Assembly: GCA_019637195.1 (NCBI GenBank)
Contig: JAHBWA010000003.1
Coordinates: 1-64,000, forward strand
Origin: Labilithrix sp.
Lineage (GTDB): Bacteria > Myxococcota_A > Polyangia > Polyangiales > Polyangiaceae
Direction of reading: 5' to 3'
DNA length: 64,000 nt
Part shown: positions 35,475 through 46,054 of the stretch, in pieces
How the letters are laid out: each line of letters opens with the position of its first letter
Position numbering within the stretch: position 1 is the first letter of the stretch
The notes under the pieces: model-generated
The model's input: only the letters and a program-made list of their open reading frames with translations
What the model was told of the DNA's origin: nothing
Database searches by the model: none
Made by a program: the position numbers and the translations under genes

Positions 35475-36971
35475 TCAGCCGCCCGGCGGGCCGAAGATGC
35501 TCGCGGCCTTGATGGCGACGTCGAGCGACTGGCTCGGGAGGATGCCGAGGATGAGGACGAGCACCGCGGAGAGGATGAGCGCCGCGGAGACGTAGCCCGA
35601 CTTCATCGGCGTGGCGACCGGCGCGCCGGCGGCGGGCTCGCGCATGTACATGAACACGAGCACGCGGAGGTAGTAGTACGCGCCGATGACGCTGTTCACG
35701 AACGCGATGATCGTGAGGAGGTAGAAGCCCGAGTCCATCGCCGCCCGGAAGACGAACCACTTGCCGAAGAAGCCGGCCGTCGGCGGGATGCCCGCGAGCG
35801 AGACGAGGAACAGCGAGAAGGCGAGCGCCGCGGCCGGGTGACGGCGGCCGATGCCGGCGAGGTCTTCGTAGGTCACCGCCTCGGCCCCCTTACGGCCGCA
35901 GAGGATGAGCGCGCCGAACGCGCCCGCCGTCGAGACCGTGTAGGTGAGGAGGTAGAAGAGGACGCTCGACGTGGCCTCGGGGACCGAGTGCACCGTGGCG
36001 ACGACGCCGACGAGGAGGTAGCCGGCGTGGGCGATGCTCGAGTACGCGAGCATGCGCTTCACCGACTCCTGCTGACCGGCGACGAGGTTCGCGACCGTCA
36101 TCGTGAGGACGGCGATCCACGCGAGCACCGGCGGCCAGCCCGCGGACCACGACATGAGGCCCTTGTCGCTGAAGCAAGTCAGCATCACGCGGAGGAGCAT
36201 GGCGAAGGCGCCCGCCTTCACGACCGCGGCCATGTAGGTCGTCGCCGGGGTCGGCGCGCCTTCGTACGCGTCCGGCGCCCACATGTGGAACGGGACCGCG
36301 CTGACCTTGAAGACGAGGCCCGTGAGGACGAGCACCAGCGCGATGATGATCATCGTCTTGTGCGGGCCGCCCGCGCGCACGGCCTCGCCGATGCCGGCGA
36401 GGTCGGTGTGGCCGGTCGCGCCGTACAGGAGCGCGAAGCCATAGAGCAGCAGCGCGGCGGCGAAGGAGCCGAGGAGGAAGTACTTGAGCGCGCCCTCGGC
36501 GGAGCGCGGCGACGTCCGGCGGAACGCCGTGAGGGCGTAGGCGCCGAGCGACATCGTCTCGAGACCGAGGAAGACGATGAGGGCGTCGCCCGCGGACGCG
36601 ACCATCATCGCGCCGATGGTCGAGAAGAGGAGCAGCGAGTAGAACTCGCCGCGCTCCATCTCGTGCTCGCGGAGGTAGCCGCCGGCGAGGAGCGCCGCGA
36701 TCGCGCCGCCGAGGCAGAGCAGGCCGTCGAAGAAGATCGAGAAGCGATCGATGACGAGCCAGGGGGCGATGAGCTCCTTGTCGGCGACGTCTTCGACGCC
36801 GTACAGCCACGCGCCGACGGAGAAGGCGAAGCCCGCCCCGAAGACGATGGTGCAGCCGAGGGCGAGGCCGGCGGCCCGGTTGTGCTTCGGGCCGAAGGCC
36901 TCGGCGAGCATCAACAGGAGCGCGCCGGCGCCGATGATGAGGAGCGGAGAGAGGATGAAGGCGAGGGCCAT
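35475..36971 (-). CDS. nuoN: NADH-quinone oxidoreductase subunit N
   Basis: 498 residues, about 14 transmembrane helices, one of three antiporter-like proton-pumping subunits of complex I. Typical text: 'LGLETMSLGAYALTAFRRT', 'SAEGALKYFLLGSFAAALLL', 'VPFHMWAPDAYEGAPTPATT' with the conserved Lys/His region, and 'AYSSIAHAGYLLVG'. Normal length. Last nuo gene of the operon, 15 bases after nuoM. Starts at ATG 36971. Confidence 0.96.
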   Translation of the reverse strand: MALAFILSPLLIIGAGALLLMLAEAFGPKHNRAAGLALGCTIVFGAGFAFSVGAWLYGVEDVADKELIAPWLVIDRFSIFFDGLLCLGGAIAALLAGGYLREHEMERGEFYSLLLFSTIGAMMVASAGDALIVFLGLETMSLGAYALTAFRRTSPRSAEGALKYFLLGSFAAALLLYGFALLYGATGHTDLAGIGEAVRAGGPHKTMIIIALVLVLTGLVFKVSAVPFHMWAPDAYEGAPTPATTYMAAVVKAGAFAMLLRVMLTCFSDKGLMSWSAGWPPVLAWIAVLTMTVANLVAGQQESVKRMLAYSSIAHAGYLLVGVVATVHSVPEATSSVLFYLLTYTVSTAGAFGALILCGRKGAEAVTYEDLAGIGRRHPAAALAFSLFLVSLAGIPPTAGFFGKWFVFRAAMDSGFYLLTIIAFVNSVIGAYYYLRVLVFMYMREPAAGAPVATPMKSGYVSAALILSAVLVLILGILPSQSLDVAIKAASIFGPPGG

Positions 36972-36986
36972 GGGGATCTTTCCGCT

Positions 36987-39053
<2,067 letters not shown>

Positions 39054-39061
39054 AGCGCTGC

Positions 39062-41647
39062 TCACTGCTCCCTGATCTGGACGGCGCCCGCGGGCGTCAC
39101 CGGTCGCGTGATGGTGAAGGCCTTCGAGCCGACGCGGCCGAACGCGTTCTTCACCTCGAGCTTCACCGTCTGGCTCTTGCCGTCGGCGACGCGAACCTTG
39201 AGGTTGTCGGTCCCGGAGAAGTCCTTGCTCTGGGGCTCCTTCGTCGCGTCCGGGTACCAGCGGAACTCGTAGCCCGGTCCCGGACCGGCCTGGAGCGTGT
39301 AGTCGCCGTCCTGCTCGACGACCGTGAAGTCCGCGTGCGGCTGGACGAAGAACCAGCCGAGCGCGATGACGCCGACGACCATCACCGCGGCGTACACGTG
39401 GACGACGCCGTTCTGGATGACGCGGAGGACCGTGCCGGTCGCCGCGACGATGAGCGCCGTGAGGCGCGCGAGGACGAAGTCGATGATCCCCTGGTCGACC
39501 GAGGCGGCGGTGTCGGCGAGGGCGTCGACGCCGGACACGATGGTCTTGTCGTACGCCTCGTCCACCCGCCACTTCTCGAGGGCGAGCTTGTAGAGGCGCG
39601 GGACCTTGAGCATCATCTCGCGCGCCGGACGGCCCTTCTCCATCACGTAGACCCAGTACGCGAGGCCGCTGCCGGCCGCGAACGCGGTGAACGCGCCGAT
39701 GGTCGAGATGATCTCGTTCGTGTGCGCCGTGTGGTGGTCGGCCATCGTGATGCCGCGCGACGCGTCCGCGAAGACCGGCTCGAGCCAGTGCTCGAGCGGG
39801 AGGAACGAGAACGTCGAGACGGCGAGCTTGATCGCCGCGGGGTTGAAGATGCCCGCGACGATCGCCGCGGCGGCGAGGATGAGCAGCGGGATCGTCATCG
39901 AACGAGGCGACTCGTGCGGCGGCGGACCCGGCTGCGAGAGGTCGTCGTGGTGGTGGTGATCGCCGTCCTCGGCGTCCTCGTCCTCCGCGTGACCGTGGTC
40001 GTCTTGATGGCCCTTCGACACCTGCGACGCGCGGCCGATGGTCCAGCCGCGGAAGTCGCCCCAGAAGGTCTGGAAGACGAGGCGCATCATGTAGAAGGCC
40101 GTCAGCGTCGCCGCGAGGACGCCCATCCCCCAGAGCAGCCACGGCGCCCACGAGGGCCACTGCCAGGGCGCGGCGCCGTTGGCGAGCTTCACGCCCGTCG
40201 GGGTCTCGATGAGCACACGGGCGAGGATCTCGTCCTTCGAGAAGAACCCGCTCGTCCCGGGGAAGCCGATGATGCAGAGCGTGGACGCGAGGAAGGTGCC
40301 GTACGTGAGCGGCATGTACTTTCGCAGCCCGCCCATGTTGCGCATGTCCTGCGAGCGGTCTTCGTCGTGGATGCGCGCGTGCATCGCGTGGATCACGCTG
40401 CCGGCGCCGAGGAAGAGGCAGGCCTTGAAGAAGGCGTGCGTGAAGACGTGGAAGAAGCCGGCCGTGAAGGCGCCGACGCCGACGCCGAGCACCATGAAGC
40501 CGAGCTGACTCACGGTGGAGTAGGCGAGGACCTTCTTGATGTCGTTCTGGACGACGGCGATCGTCGCGGCGAGCAGCGCCGTCGCCGCGCCCGTGAAGGC
40601 GACGACGATCATCGCCGCCGGAGAGAGCACGAAGACGAAGGAGAGGCGGCAGATGAGGTAGATGCCCGCCGTGACCATCGTGGCCGCGTGGATGAGCGCG
40701 GAGACCGGCGTCGGACCGGCCATCGCGTCGGGGAGCCAGACGTAGAGCGGGATCTGCGCGCTCTTGCCGGTCGCGCCGAGGAAGAGCATGAGGCCGACCG
40801 CCGTGGCCGCGGTGATCGTCCAGGGCTTGTCGGGCTGCAGGTTGTGCAGCGGGATGCGGATGCCCGCGATGACGTAGTCCTCGAACTTGCCGCCGCCGAT
40901 CGGCCAGAGGTTGATCGGGCCCGGGCGGTCGGTCGTCACGACGAGGTCGTTCGCGTGACGCTGGATGCCGTCCCAGTCGAGCGCGCCGCAGTACACGACG
41001 AGCAGGAACATCGCGACGATCAGGCCGAAGTCGCCGATGCGGTTGGCGATGAAGGCCTTCTTGCCGGCGGCGGCGTTCGGGAGCTTGCCGTACCAGAAGC
41101 CGATGAGCAGGTACGAGCAGAGGCCGACGCCCTCCCAGCCGATGAAGAGCACCGGCAGGCTGTCCCCGAGGATGAGGACGAGCATCGAGAAGATGAAGAG
41201 GTTCAGGTAGCAGAAGAAGCGCCAGTACCCCTTGTCCTCGCGCATGTACTCGGACGCGTAGACGTGGATGAGGAAGCCGACGCCGGTGACGACGAGCATC
41301 ATCACGCCGGAGAGCGCGTCGACGCTGAACTTCAGGTCGATCGCGATCTTGCTCCCGTTGGGGCCGGAGACGCGCATCCACTCCCAGGCGAGCCAGGCGA
41401 GCTTCGTGTGCGCCGCCTCGCCGTGCGCGGCGTGCGTCGCGTCGATCGCGGAGTTGAGCGCGATGAACGTGGCGATCGCGGCGGCGAAGCTGACGCCCAC
41501 CGCGGAGAGCGCCATCATCCTCACGGCCGGCTTGCCGAGGCGCCGTCCGAAGACGCCGTTCACGAACGCCCCGAGGAGCGGCATCAGGAGAACGACCGCG
41601 AGGAGCGTGAAGTCGTTCTGCGAGAAGAGGTCGAGGAAGGGCTTCAT
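39062..41647 (-). CDS. nuoL: NADH-quinone oxidoreductase subunit L with extra C-terminal domain
   Basis: 861 residues, against about 610-700 in most NuoL. Canonical features: 'FSVDALSGVMMLVVTGVGFL', 'WEGVGLCSYLLIGFWY', 'LPDAMAGPTPVSALIHAATM', 'AYSTVSQLGFMVLG', and the distal amphipathic/transverse helix region. A His/Asp-rich cytoplasmic loop lies near 545-572 (includes HHHHDD). After the last helix (about 750-766) there is an additional polar domain of about 95 residues ('VVEQDGDYTLQAGPGPGYEF' onward, with a '...KVRVADGKSQTVKLEVKNA' strand pattern) that looks like a small Ig-type beta-sandwich, likely on the periplasmic or cytoplasmic face. Proton-pumping subunit. Four bases from the nuoK stop. 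Confidence 0.95.
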   Translation of the reverse strand: MKPFLDLFSQNDFTLLAVVLLMPLLGAFVNGVFGRRLGKPAVRMMALSAVGVSFAAAIATFIALNSAIDATHAAHGEAAHTKLAWLAWEWMRVSGPNGSKIAIDLKFSVDALSGVMMLVVTGVGFLIHVYASEYMREDKGYWRFFCYLNLFIFSMLVLILGDSLPVLFIGWEGVGLCSYLLIGFWYGKLPNAAAGKKAFIANRIGDFGLIVAMFLLVVYCGALDWDGIQRHANDLVVTTDRPGPINLWPIGGGKFEDYVIAGIRIPLHNLQPDKPWTITAATAVGLMLFLGATGKSAQIPLYVWLPDAMAGPTPVSALIHAATMVTAGIYLICRLSFVFVLSPAAMIVVAFTGAATALLAATIAVVQNDIKKVLAYSTVSQLGFMVLGVGVGAFTAGFFHVFTHAFFKACLFLGAGSVIHAMHARIHDEDRSQDMRNMGGLRKYMPLTYGTFLASTLCIIGFPGTSGFFSKDEILARVLIETPTGVKLANGAAPWQWPSWAPWLLWGMGVLAATLTAFYMMRLVFQTFWGDFRGWTIGRASQVSKGHQDDHGHAEDEDAEDGDHHHHDDLSQPGPPPHESPRSMTIPLLILAAAAIVAGIFNPAAIKLAVSTFSFLPLEHWLEPVFADASRGITMADHHTAHTNEIISTIGAFTAFAAGSGLAYWVYVMEKGRPAREMMLKVPRLYKLALEKWRVDEAYDKTIVSGVDALADTAASVDQGIIDFVLARLTALIVAATGTVLRVIQNGVVHVYAAVMVVGVIALGWFFVQPHADFTVVEQDGDYTLQAGPGPGYEFRWYPDATKEPQSKDFSGTDNLKVRVADGKSQTVKLEVKNAFGRVGSKAFTITRPVTPAGAVQIREQ

Positions 41648-41651
41648 TGTC

Positions 41652-41963
41652 TCAGTTCTTGAGCAAGTCGGCTTCGTCGGACCGCACCGTACGGCGGATG
41701 CGGAAGAGGGAGAGGACGATCGCCAGGCCGACGGCGACGGAGGCCGCGGCGATCGCGATGATGAAGAACGCGAACACCTGGCCGGTGTGCGCGTTGTTGT
41801 GCGTCGGGAGGCGGTTGAACGCGACCAGCGCCACGTTGACCGCGTTCAGCATGACCTCGATGCTCATCAGCGCGACGATGACGTTGCGCCGCAGGAGGAA
41901 GCCGGCGCCGCCGATCGTGAAGAGGATCGCCGAGAGCGCGACGTAGTGTTCGACGGGGATCAC
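41652..41963 (-). CDS. nuoK: NADH-quinone oxidoreductase subunit K
   Basis: 103 residues, three transmembrane helices. Conserved '[20 protein letters not shown]' with the functionally important membrane Glu in helix II (SIEVM), and '[20 protein letters not shown]' with the second Glu position replaced by Ala/Ser-rich sequence. Typical length. Start overlaps the nuoJ stop by four bases. Confidence 0.96.
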   Translation of the reverse strand: MIPVEHYVALSAILFTIGGAGFLLRRNVIVALMSIEVMLNAVNVALVAFNRLPTHNNAHTGQVFAFFIIAIAAASVAVGLAIVLSLFRIRRTVRSDEADLLKN

Positions 41964-42586
41964 GGGGCCTCCCGGGTGATGCCGCCCGCGGTGCGGGGAG
42001 CCTGTCCGGCGTGGGGGACGTTCTCGGCCTCGAGCGTCGCGGCGCCGCTGATCGCGGGGTCGGACTTGTGACGCCCGCGGGCGACGGCGACCGCGCCGAC
42101 GATCGCGACCATCAAGAGGGCGCTCGAGAGCTCGAAGGGCACGAGGCCCTGCGTGAAGATGACGCGCCCGAAGGCGTCGACGCTGCCGAAGTCGCCCGTC
42201 GGGCTCGGGTAGCCGGTCGGGCCGATGGTGCTCTTCGGCGACGAGCTGACGAGCAGCGCCATCGCGCCGAGGCCGGCCGCTCCGAAGAGGCCGGCGCCGA
42301 TGACACGCGGGATGCGGCCGCGGTGATCGGACGGCGTCGAGGCGCTCGGCCCGAGGAGCATGATGACGAACAGGAAGAGGACGACGATGGCCCCCGCGTA
42401 GACGATGAGCTGGATCGCCGCGAGGAACTGCGCGTGGAGCGCGAGGAAGAGCCCGGCGATCGAGAGGATCATCAGGAGCAGGCCCATCGCGCCGCGGATC
42501 GGGTTCTTCGCGCCGACCGTCCCGAGGGCGCCGAGCACCGCGAAGAGCGCGCAGGTGTAGAAGTAGACGTAGCCCATCACGCTCAT
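41960..42586 (-). CDS. nuoJ: NADH-quinone oxidoreductase subunit J
   Basis: 208 residues, five predicted helices, membrane-arm subunit. '[20 protein letters not shown]', '[20 protein letters not shown]', and '[20 protein letters not shown]' (the strongly conserved YAGAI with pi-bulge region). The Ser/Pro-rich loop and the C-terminal polar tail (ends '[13 protein letters not shown]') are variable. Start overlaps the nuoF stop (ATGA). Directly following nuoF without nuoG, H or I between them is atypical. Confidence 0.94.
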   Translation of the reverse strand: MSVMGYVYFYTCALFAVLGALGTVGAKNPIRGAMGLLLMILSIAGLFLALHAQFLAAIQLIVYAGAIVVLFLFVIMLLGPSASTPSDHRGRIPRVIGAGLFGAAGLGAMALLVSSSPKSTIGPTGYPSPTGDFGSVDAFGRVIFTQGLVPFELSSALLMVAIVGAVAVARGRHKSDPAISGAATLEAENVPHAGQAPRTAGGITREAP

Positions 42587-43959
42587 GACTGCCCCCAGAC
42601 GGCGCTGACGGTGAGGCGCGCGTCCCCGCCCTTGCGCTCGCCCTTCACGTACGCCTCGAACTCCTTACGGAACTTCTTCAGGTAGCCGAGCGCCGGCATC
42701 GCGGTGCCCTCGCCGAACGCACAGATCGTGTTGCCCATGATGCCGTTGGCGACGTCGTGGAGCGTGTTGAGCTCCTCCATCGAGCAGGTGCCTTCCATCA
42801 GCTTCTCGGCGATGCGGAGCAGCCAGCCCGAGCCCTCGCGGCAGGGCGTGCACTGCCCGCACGACTCGTGGCGGTAGAACTGCATCAGGTTGTGGAAGCA
42901 GGCGACCGGGTCGGTCCCCTCGGCCATGACCGTCGCGCAGCAGGTGCCGAGCATCGTCCCCATGTTGCGGAAGGTGTCGACCCCGAGCGGGACGTCGAGG
43001 ACGCTCTGGCCGTGCCACGCGTGGAGCGGTGACTTCTCGTCCGGCGCGTGGACGACGTCCTCTGCGCGGAGCACCGGCGTCGACGAGCCGCCGGGGATGA
43101 CCGAGTGGAGCGCCTTGTCGTCGAGCAGGCCGCCGCCGAGGTCGTAGATGAGCTCGCGCAGCGTGAGGCCGACGCAGCACTCGTAGACGCCGGGCTTCTT
43201 GACGTGACCGTTGACGCCGAAGAGCCGAACGCCGCCGTCATTGAGGTGGTGAATCGACGAGAGCTTGGAGAACTCTTCGCACCCGAGGTTGAACGCCGTC
43301 GGCACGGCGGCGATGGTCTCGAGGTTGTTCACCGTCGTCGGGCAGCCGAAGGCGCCGGCCTGCGCGGGGAAGGGGGGCTTCAGGCGCGGCTCGCCGCGCT
43401 TGCCCTCGAGCGAGTTGAGCAGCGACGTCTCCTCGCCGCAGATGTACGCACCGGCGCCCGTGTGGACGTAGACCTCGACCGGGTAGTCCTTGCCGAACGG
43501 GTTCTTGCCGAGGTAGCCCTTCGCCTTGGCCTCCTTGATCGCGCCCCAGAGGCGCGCCTTGGAGAGGTGCAGCTCGTCGCGCACGTAGATGTACGCGGCG
43601 TGCGCGCCGATCGCGTAGCAGCCGATGATGCAGCCCTCGACGCACGCGTGCGGGTTGAGCTCCATCAGCGTGCGGTCCTTGTGGGTGCCCGGCTCGCCCT
43701 CGTCGGCGTTGATGACGAGGTACGCGGGCTTCGTCGGATGGGGCCGCATGAAGCTCCACTTGACGCCCATCGGGAAGCCGGCGCCGCCGCGGCCGCGGAT
43801 GTTCGCCTTCTTCGCCTCGTTGACGACGTCGGCGGGCGACATGGTGGTGAGCGCCTTGCGCGCGGCCTGGTAGCCCCGCGCCTCGCGCTCGTAGGTCGCG
43901 AGGTTCCAGCCCTCGGGGAGCCCGTACACCTTGGTGAGGTAGTTGGTCTGCTTCAGCAT
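42583..43959 (-). CDS. nuoF: NADH-quinone oxidoreductase subunit F
   Basis: 458 residues, the NADH-binding, FMN-containing entry subunit. '[15 protein letters not shown]' (54-68) and '[13 protein letters not shown]' bind NADH and FMN; '[19 protein letters not shown]' follows. Four Cys ligate the N3 [4Fe-4S] cluster: Cys367, Cys370, Cys373 (SCGQCTPC) and Cys413 (TICAFGEG). Length matches the family. ATG at 43959 overlaps the nuoE stop (TGATG). Co-operates with NuoE; its usual partner NuoG is not encoded in this window. Confidence 0.97.
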   Translation of the reverse strand: MLKQTNYLTKVYGLPEGWNLATYEREARGYQAARKALTTMSPADVVNEAKKANIRGRGGAGFPMGVKWSFMRPHPTKPAYLVINADEGEPGTHKDRTLMELNPHACVEGCIIGCYAIGAHAAYIYVRDELHLSKARLWGAIKEAKAKGYLGKNPFGKDYPVEVYVHTGAGAYICGEETSLLNSLEGKRGEPRLKPPFPAQAGAFGCPTTVNNLETIAAVPTAFNLGCEEFSKLSSIHHLNDGGVRLFGVNGHVKKPGVYECCVGLTLRELIYDLGGGLLDDKALHSVIPGGSSTPVLRAEDVVHAPDEKSPLHAWHGQSVLDVPLGVDTFRNMGTMLGTCCATVMAEGTDPVACFHNLMQFYRHESCGQCTPCREGSGWLLRIAEKLMEGTCSMEELNTLHDVANGIMGNTICAFGEGTAMPALGYLKKFRKEFEAYVKGERKGGDARLTVSAVWGQS

Positions 43960-44438
43960 CAGCTTCTCTGCAGGCGCTCGAGGATCTTGTCGACGTCCGC
44001 CGGCGTGAGGTTCTCGTAGTAGTCCTTGTCGACCTGCATCATCGGGGCGGTGCCGCAGCTCGCGAGGCACTCGGCCGTGCGCAGCGTGATCTTCCCGTCG
44101 GGCGTGGTCTCGCCCGCCTTGATACCGAGCTTCTTCTCGCAGTAGTCGAGCATCTCGCCCGCGCCGCGGAGCGCACACGGGAGCGTGCGGCACACCCACA
44201 GCTGGTGCTTGCCGACCTTGTGCTGGTTGAACAGCGTGTAGAACGTCACGACGCCCTTCACGTGCGCCGGCGGGAGGTCGAGGCGGTTCGACACCCAGGT
44301 GACGACCTCGTCGTCGATGAAGCCGTGCTGCTCCTGACAGAGGTGGAGGAGCGGGATGCACGCCGCCATCTTCGTCGGGTACCGAGTCAGGATCTCGGCG
44401 AGCTCGCGTTCGCGTTCGGGGGTGAGGGCGAAGGGCAT
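43959..44438 (-). CDS. nuoE: NADH-quinone oxidoreductase subunit E
   Basis: 159 residues, thioredoxin-like [2Fe-2S] subunit of the NADH dehydrogenase module. The N1a ligands are Cys83, Cys88, Cys124 and Cys128 (in CRTLPC and CLASC). Helical N-terminus with 'RYPTKMAACIPLLHLCQEQH'. First gene of the nuo operon here, about 110 bases downstream of a TTGACA promoter. Start ATG 44438. Confidence 0.96.
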   Translation of the reverse strand: MPFALTPERERELAEILTRYPTKMAACIPLLHLCQEQHGFIDDEVVTWVSNRLDLPPAHVKGVVTFYTLFNQHKVGKHQLWVCRTLPCALRGAGEMLDYCEKKLGIKAGETTPDGKITLRTAECLASCGTAPMMQVDKDYYENLTPADVDKILERLQRS

Positions 44439-44557
44439 GGAGTGGGCGCGCTTTCGAAGTGAGCGAGAGACGAGACTCACGTTGGGGGCCGACGGAGAGG
44501 AGCTCGTTCGACCACAGCGAGGAAGAGTCAGGAAAAACAGGGCTTTTGCGCGCGCGC

Positions 44558-44587
44558 ACGCTAGGACCTCAGGTGCTCGTATGTCAA
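44558..44587 (-). promoter_or_regulatory. Candidate promoter of the nuo operon
   Basis: On the minus strand: consensus TTGACA (44582-44587), 18-base spacer, TAGCGT (44558-44563). Start near 44551 gives a leader of about 113 bases before nuoE. The space from 44588 to 44814 shows no gene or site I can defend. Confidence 0.5.
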
Positions 44588-44814
44588 GCGACCTCTCGGC
44601 GCGACGGCGCGCATCTATTGCGCCTCGTTGGCGCTCGAGGTGTCGGCTCGCGACGACGGCGTCCGTCGCCCGCTGCCGGGCTTTGATCTGCGCTTTGGGG
44701 ACGGTCGGGTCTTCCTGCAGGGGGGGGCCGCCCGGGGGAATGGGCGGTCGGCGCGTCGGTCGTAAGCGCGCGGAGCGACTGCCGTGCTCGATGGCGAACG
44801 CGCGATGATAACCC

Positions 44815-44843
44815 TTAACTCCGCGGAGGCGTGCCGCTATGCT
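44815..44843 (+). promoter_or_regulatory. Candidate promoter of the zinc-ribbon/TM2 gene
   Basis: TTAACT (44815-44820), 17-base spacer, TATGCT (44838-44843); four of six matches in each hexamer. Start near 44850, about 40 bases before the GTG at 44892. Confidence 0.5.
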
Positions 44844-44891
44844 GCCGCGGTCGTTCCGGCTCGCCCGCCATCGCTTCTGCGGAGGTTCTCT

Positions 44892-46013
44892 GTGTTCTGT
44901 CCGAACTGTGGGACTCAAAATCAGGAAACCGCTCAGACCTGCACCAAGTGCGGGTTCTCGATGAAGAGCGCGGCGCCGAAGTTCAAAGGGACGATGCTGA
45001 TGATGAACCAGGCCGGTGGCGCGCCTGGTGCAGTCCCGGGGCCGCCGGCGATGCCGCCGCCGCCGGCAGCCGCTCCGCCGAGCGTCGGGGTCGGCGCTCC
45101 GAGCGCCGGCGCGGCGGCCGGCAACCCGAGCCGTCTGAAGGGCACGATCGTCGGCGTCGCGCCGCCGAACGCCGGCGCCGCCCCCGCACCGCCTCCGGCG
45201 ACGGCCGCGTTCGAGGCGCCGCCCGGGTTCGGCGCTCCGCCATCGCCTGCCTTCGGCGCGCCCGCCGACCCGTCGCCTCCCGCTCACGGTGAGGGCTTCG
45301 GCGCCAATCCGCTCGGCGCGACGGTGGCGTTCGACGGAGCGGCTCCCGCGCCCGGCGCGGCCCCGCCTTACGGTGCGCCCCCGGACGCGGGCGGCTTCGG
45401 CGCGCCGCCTGCGGACGCGGGCTTCGGCGGACCTCCGGCGAACGGCGGCTTCGGCGCGCCGCCCGCGGACGCGGGCTTCGGCGGACCTCCGGCGAACGGC
45501 GGCTTCGGCGCGCCGCCTGCGGACGCGGGCTTCGGCGGACCTCCGGCGAACGGCGGCTTCGGCGCCCCGCCGGGCAACGATCCGTTCGGTGCACCTCCTG
45601 CCGACGGCGGGATGGGCGCGCCTCCGGGCGGCGCGTACGGCGCGCCTCCGGGCGGCGCGTACGGTGCGCCTCCGCAGGCGGGCTTCGGCGCCCCTCCGGG
45701 CGCGCAGCCGGGCTTCGATCCGATGAACCCGGGCGGCGCGATGCAACCCTACGGCGTCGGTGGCGCGATGGGCGCGGTGGGCGCGCCCGGAGCGATGGTC
45801 GCGGGCGGGCCGCAGAAGTCGTGGATGACGACGCTGATCCTCGCGCTCTTCGTGGGGACCCTCGGCGGGCACCGTTTCTACACGGGCCACACGCTCTTCG
45901 GTGTCTTGCAGCTCGTCACGTGCGGCGGCGGCGGCATCTGGACGCTCGTCGACATCATCTTCATCGTCACCGGCAAGTACACCGACGCGCAGGGCCGCCC
46001 GCTCGCGAAGTGA
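44892..46013 (+). CDS. Zinc-ribbon protein with repeats and TM2 domain
   Basis: 373 residues from GTG 44892, preceded by GGAGG; longer readings add a non-coding-looking stretch. Zinc ribbon at 1-22 with Cys3, Cys6, Cys17, Cys20. Residues 45-300 are Ala/Gly/Pro-rich, with three 18-residue copies of GFGAPPADAGFGGPPANG (168-221) and later GGAYGAPP units. The C-terminus is a TM2 domain: 'SWMTTLILALFVGTLGGHRF', a turn with YTG, then 'IWTLVDIIFIVTGKYTDAQG'. TM2 proteins are two-pass membrane proteins of uncertain role; here it anchors an elongated, disordered cytoplasmic or surface arm. Ends just before a strong terminator. Confidence 0.87.
   Translation: MFCPNCGTQNQETAQTCTKCGFSMKSAAPKFKGTMLMMNQAGGAPGAVPGPPAMPPPPAAAPPSVGVGAPSAGAAAGNPSRLKGTIVGVAPPNAGAAPAPPPATAAFEAPPGFGAPPSPAFGAPADPSPPAHGEGFGANPLGATVAFDGAAPAPGAAPPYGAPPDAGGFGAPPADAGFGGPPANGGFGAPPADAGFGGPPANGGFGAPPADAGFGGPPANGGFGAPPGNDPFGAPPADGGMGAPPGGAYGAPPGGAYGAPPQAGFGAPPGAQPGFDPMNPGGAMQPYGVGGAMGAVGAPGAMVAGGPQKSWMTTLILALFVGTLGGHRFYTGHTLFGVLQLVTCGGGGIWTLVDIIFIVTGKYTDAQGRPLAK
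45393..45554 (+). repeat. 54-base in-frame minisatellite, three copies
   Basis: Three tandem 54-base units (45393-45446, 45447-45500, 45501-45554) differing by a few silent changes, encoding the 18-residue Gly/Phe/Pro-rich repeat of the zinc-ribbon/TM2 protein. Copy number change would keep the frame. Confidence 0.93.
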
Positions 46014-46018
46014 TTCTC

Positions 46019-46051
46019 GGGCCCGCGGCGTCCGTCGGCGTCGCGGGGCCC
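46019..46051. terminator. Bidirectional terminator hairpin
   Basis: GGGCCCGCG (46019-46027) pairs with CGCGGGGCCC (46042-46051), one bulged base; starts five bases after the TM2 gene stop and ends three bases before the kinase stop at 46055. Shared by both converging genes. Confidence 0.55.
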
Positions 46052-46054
46052 ACG

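Noticed and set aside
39335..41662. Long plus-strand open frame opposite nuoL
   Set aside because: Same acidic/Arg shadow composition; no motifs.
44439..44557. Long leader of nuoE as a riboswitch
   Set aside because: No conserved riboswitch core or strong alternative hairpins seen by eye.
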